NCBI GenBank assembly: GCA_049515555.1
Contig: JBEKTY010000095.1
Coordinates: forward strand, 1-31,513
DNA length: 31,513 nucleotides
Direction of reading: 5' to 3'
From: JBEKTY01 sp049515555
GTDB lineage: Bacteria > Planctomycetota > Planctomycetia > Pirellulales > Thermoguttaceae
Below the pieces are notes generated by a model. That model made no database searches. It had not been told where the DNA came from and saw nothing but the letters and a program-made list of their open reading frames with translations. Below, one piece after another: positions 31,483 to 31,513 of the stretch. A program made the position numbers and the translations under genes. Within the stretch, counting starts at the first letter, position 1. Each line of letters starts with the position of its first letter.

Positions 31483-31513
31483 ATGCCACGTATTCCGGGG
31501 ATCGGTTACGAAC
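31483..31513 (+). CDS. hicA: Start of a HicA-type toxin (partial, runs off the window)
   Basis: ATG 31483, one base after the hicB stop, opens a frame reading MPRIPGIGYE before the window ends. HicA RNA-interferase proteins commonly begin with a similar short beta strand and a helix start. The assignment rests on the position behind hicB and these ten residues. Confidence 0.55.
   Translation, partial: MPRIPGIGYE

Noticed and set aside
1..31513. CRISPR arrays, tRNA or rRNA genes, intact transposons
   Set aside because: No evenly spaced direct repeats, no cloverleaf-like segment in the intergenic regions, no transposase or integrase frame seen by eye; a tRNA scan was not run.

Overview
The window reads as chromosomal DNA of a GC-rich planctomycete, probably of the Pirellulales type (inference). 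The support is a PEP-CTERM/dockerin exoprotein remnant, a Tat-exported DUF362 protein, several exported proteins with no recognisable family, the polA-coaE-rho and ribH-nusB-ftsY groupings, and many short hairpin repeats between genes. Genes lie on both strands. I saw no tRNA, rRNA, CRISPR array or intact transposase.

Layout. Positions 1-5800 hold the end of a HEAT-repeat-like gene, a small membrane protein, an OPT-family transporter (minus) and a large exported protein of unknown function. Positions 5846-15606 are a long minus-strand housekeeping block, in transcription order polA, a toxin-antitoxin remnant, coaE, rho, a DNA methyltransferase fused to a nuclease-like domain, ribH, nusB and ftsY. 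Two accessory items sit inside it: the antitoxin with a beheaded PIN toxin between polA and coaE, and the methyltransferase between rho and ribH. Positions 15770-18637 hold a 5'-truncated PEP-CTERM/dockerin protein and a secreted GH15 glucoamylase. Positions 18671-19884 hold queC-queD (7-deazaguanine synthesis) followed by a tiny DinD-like remnant.

Positions 20223-23424 hold two small exported or anchored proteins, a gene-poor stretch ending in a very strong hairpin (candidate RNA or terminator), and a diadenylate-cyclase-like protein whose RHR motif is changed. Positions 23672-27662 (minus) hold a uroporphyrinogen-decarboxylase-family protein, a DUF362 protein and a thioester-reductase-like SDR fused to an SCP2 domain. 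Facing away from the last is a condensation-domain acyltransferase (28105-29457). That divergent pair is the best candidate for an undescribed small pathway, possibly reduction plus esterification of acyl thioesters. The window ends with a basic-secretory-protein-type metallopeptidase, a proline-rich exported protein and the start of a hicBA module with a clear promoter.

At least four families of palindromic repeats are scattered between genes, and some have been absorbed into gene ends (nusB C-terminus, polA stop codon). Together with three gene remnants (PIN, DinD-like, PEP-CTERM) they indicate repeated small insertions and deletions around otherwise stable housekeeping genes. All family assignments are from reading the translated sequence; no database search was run.
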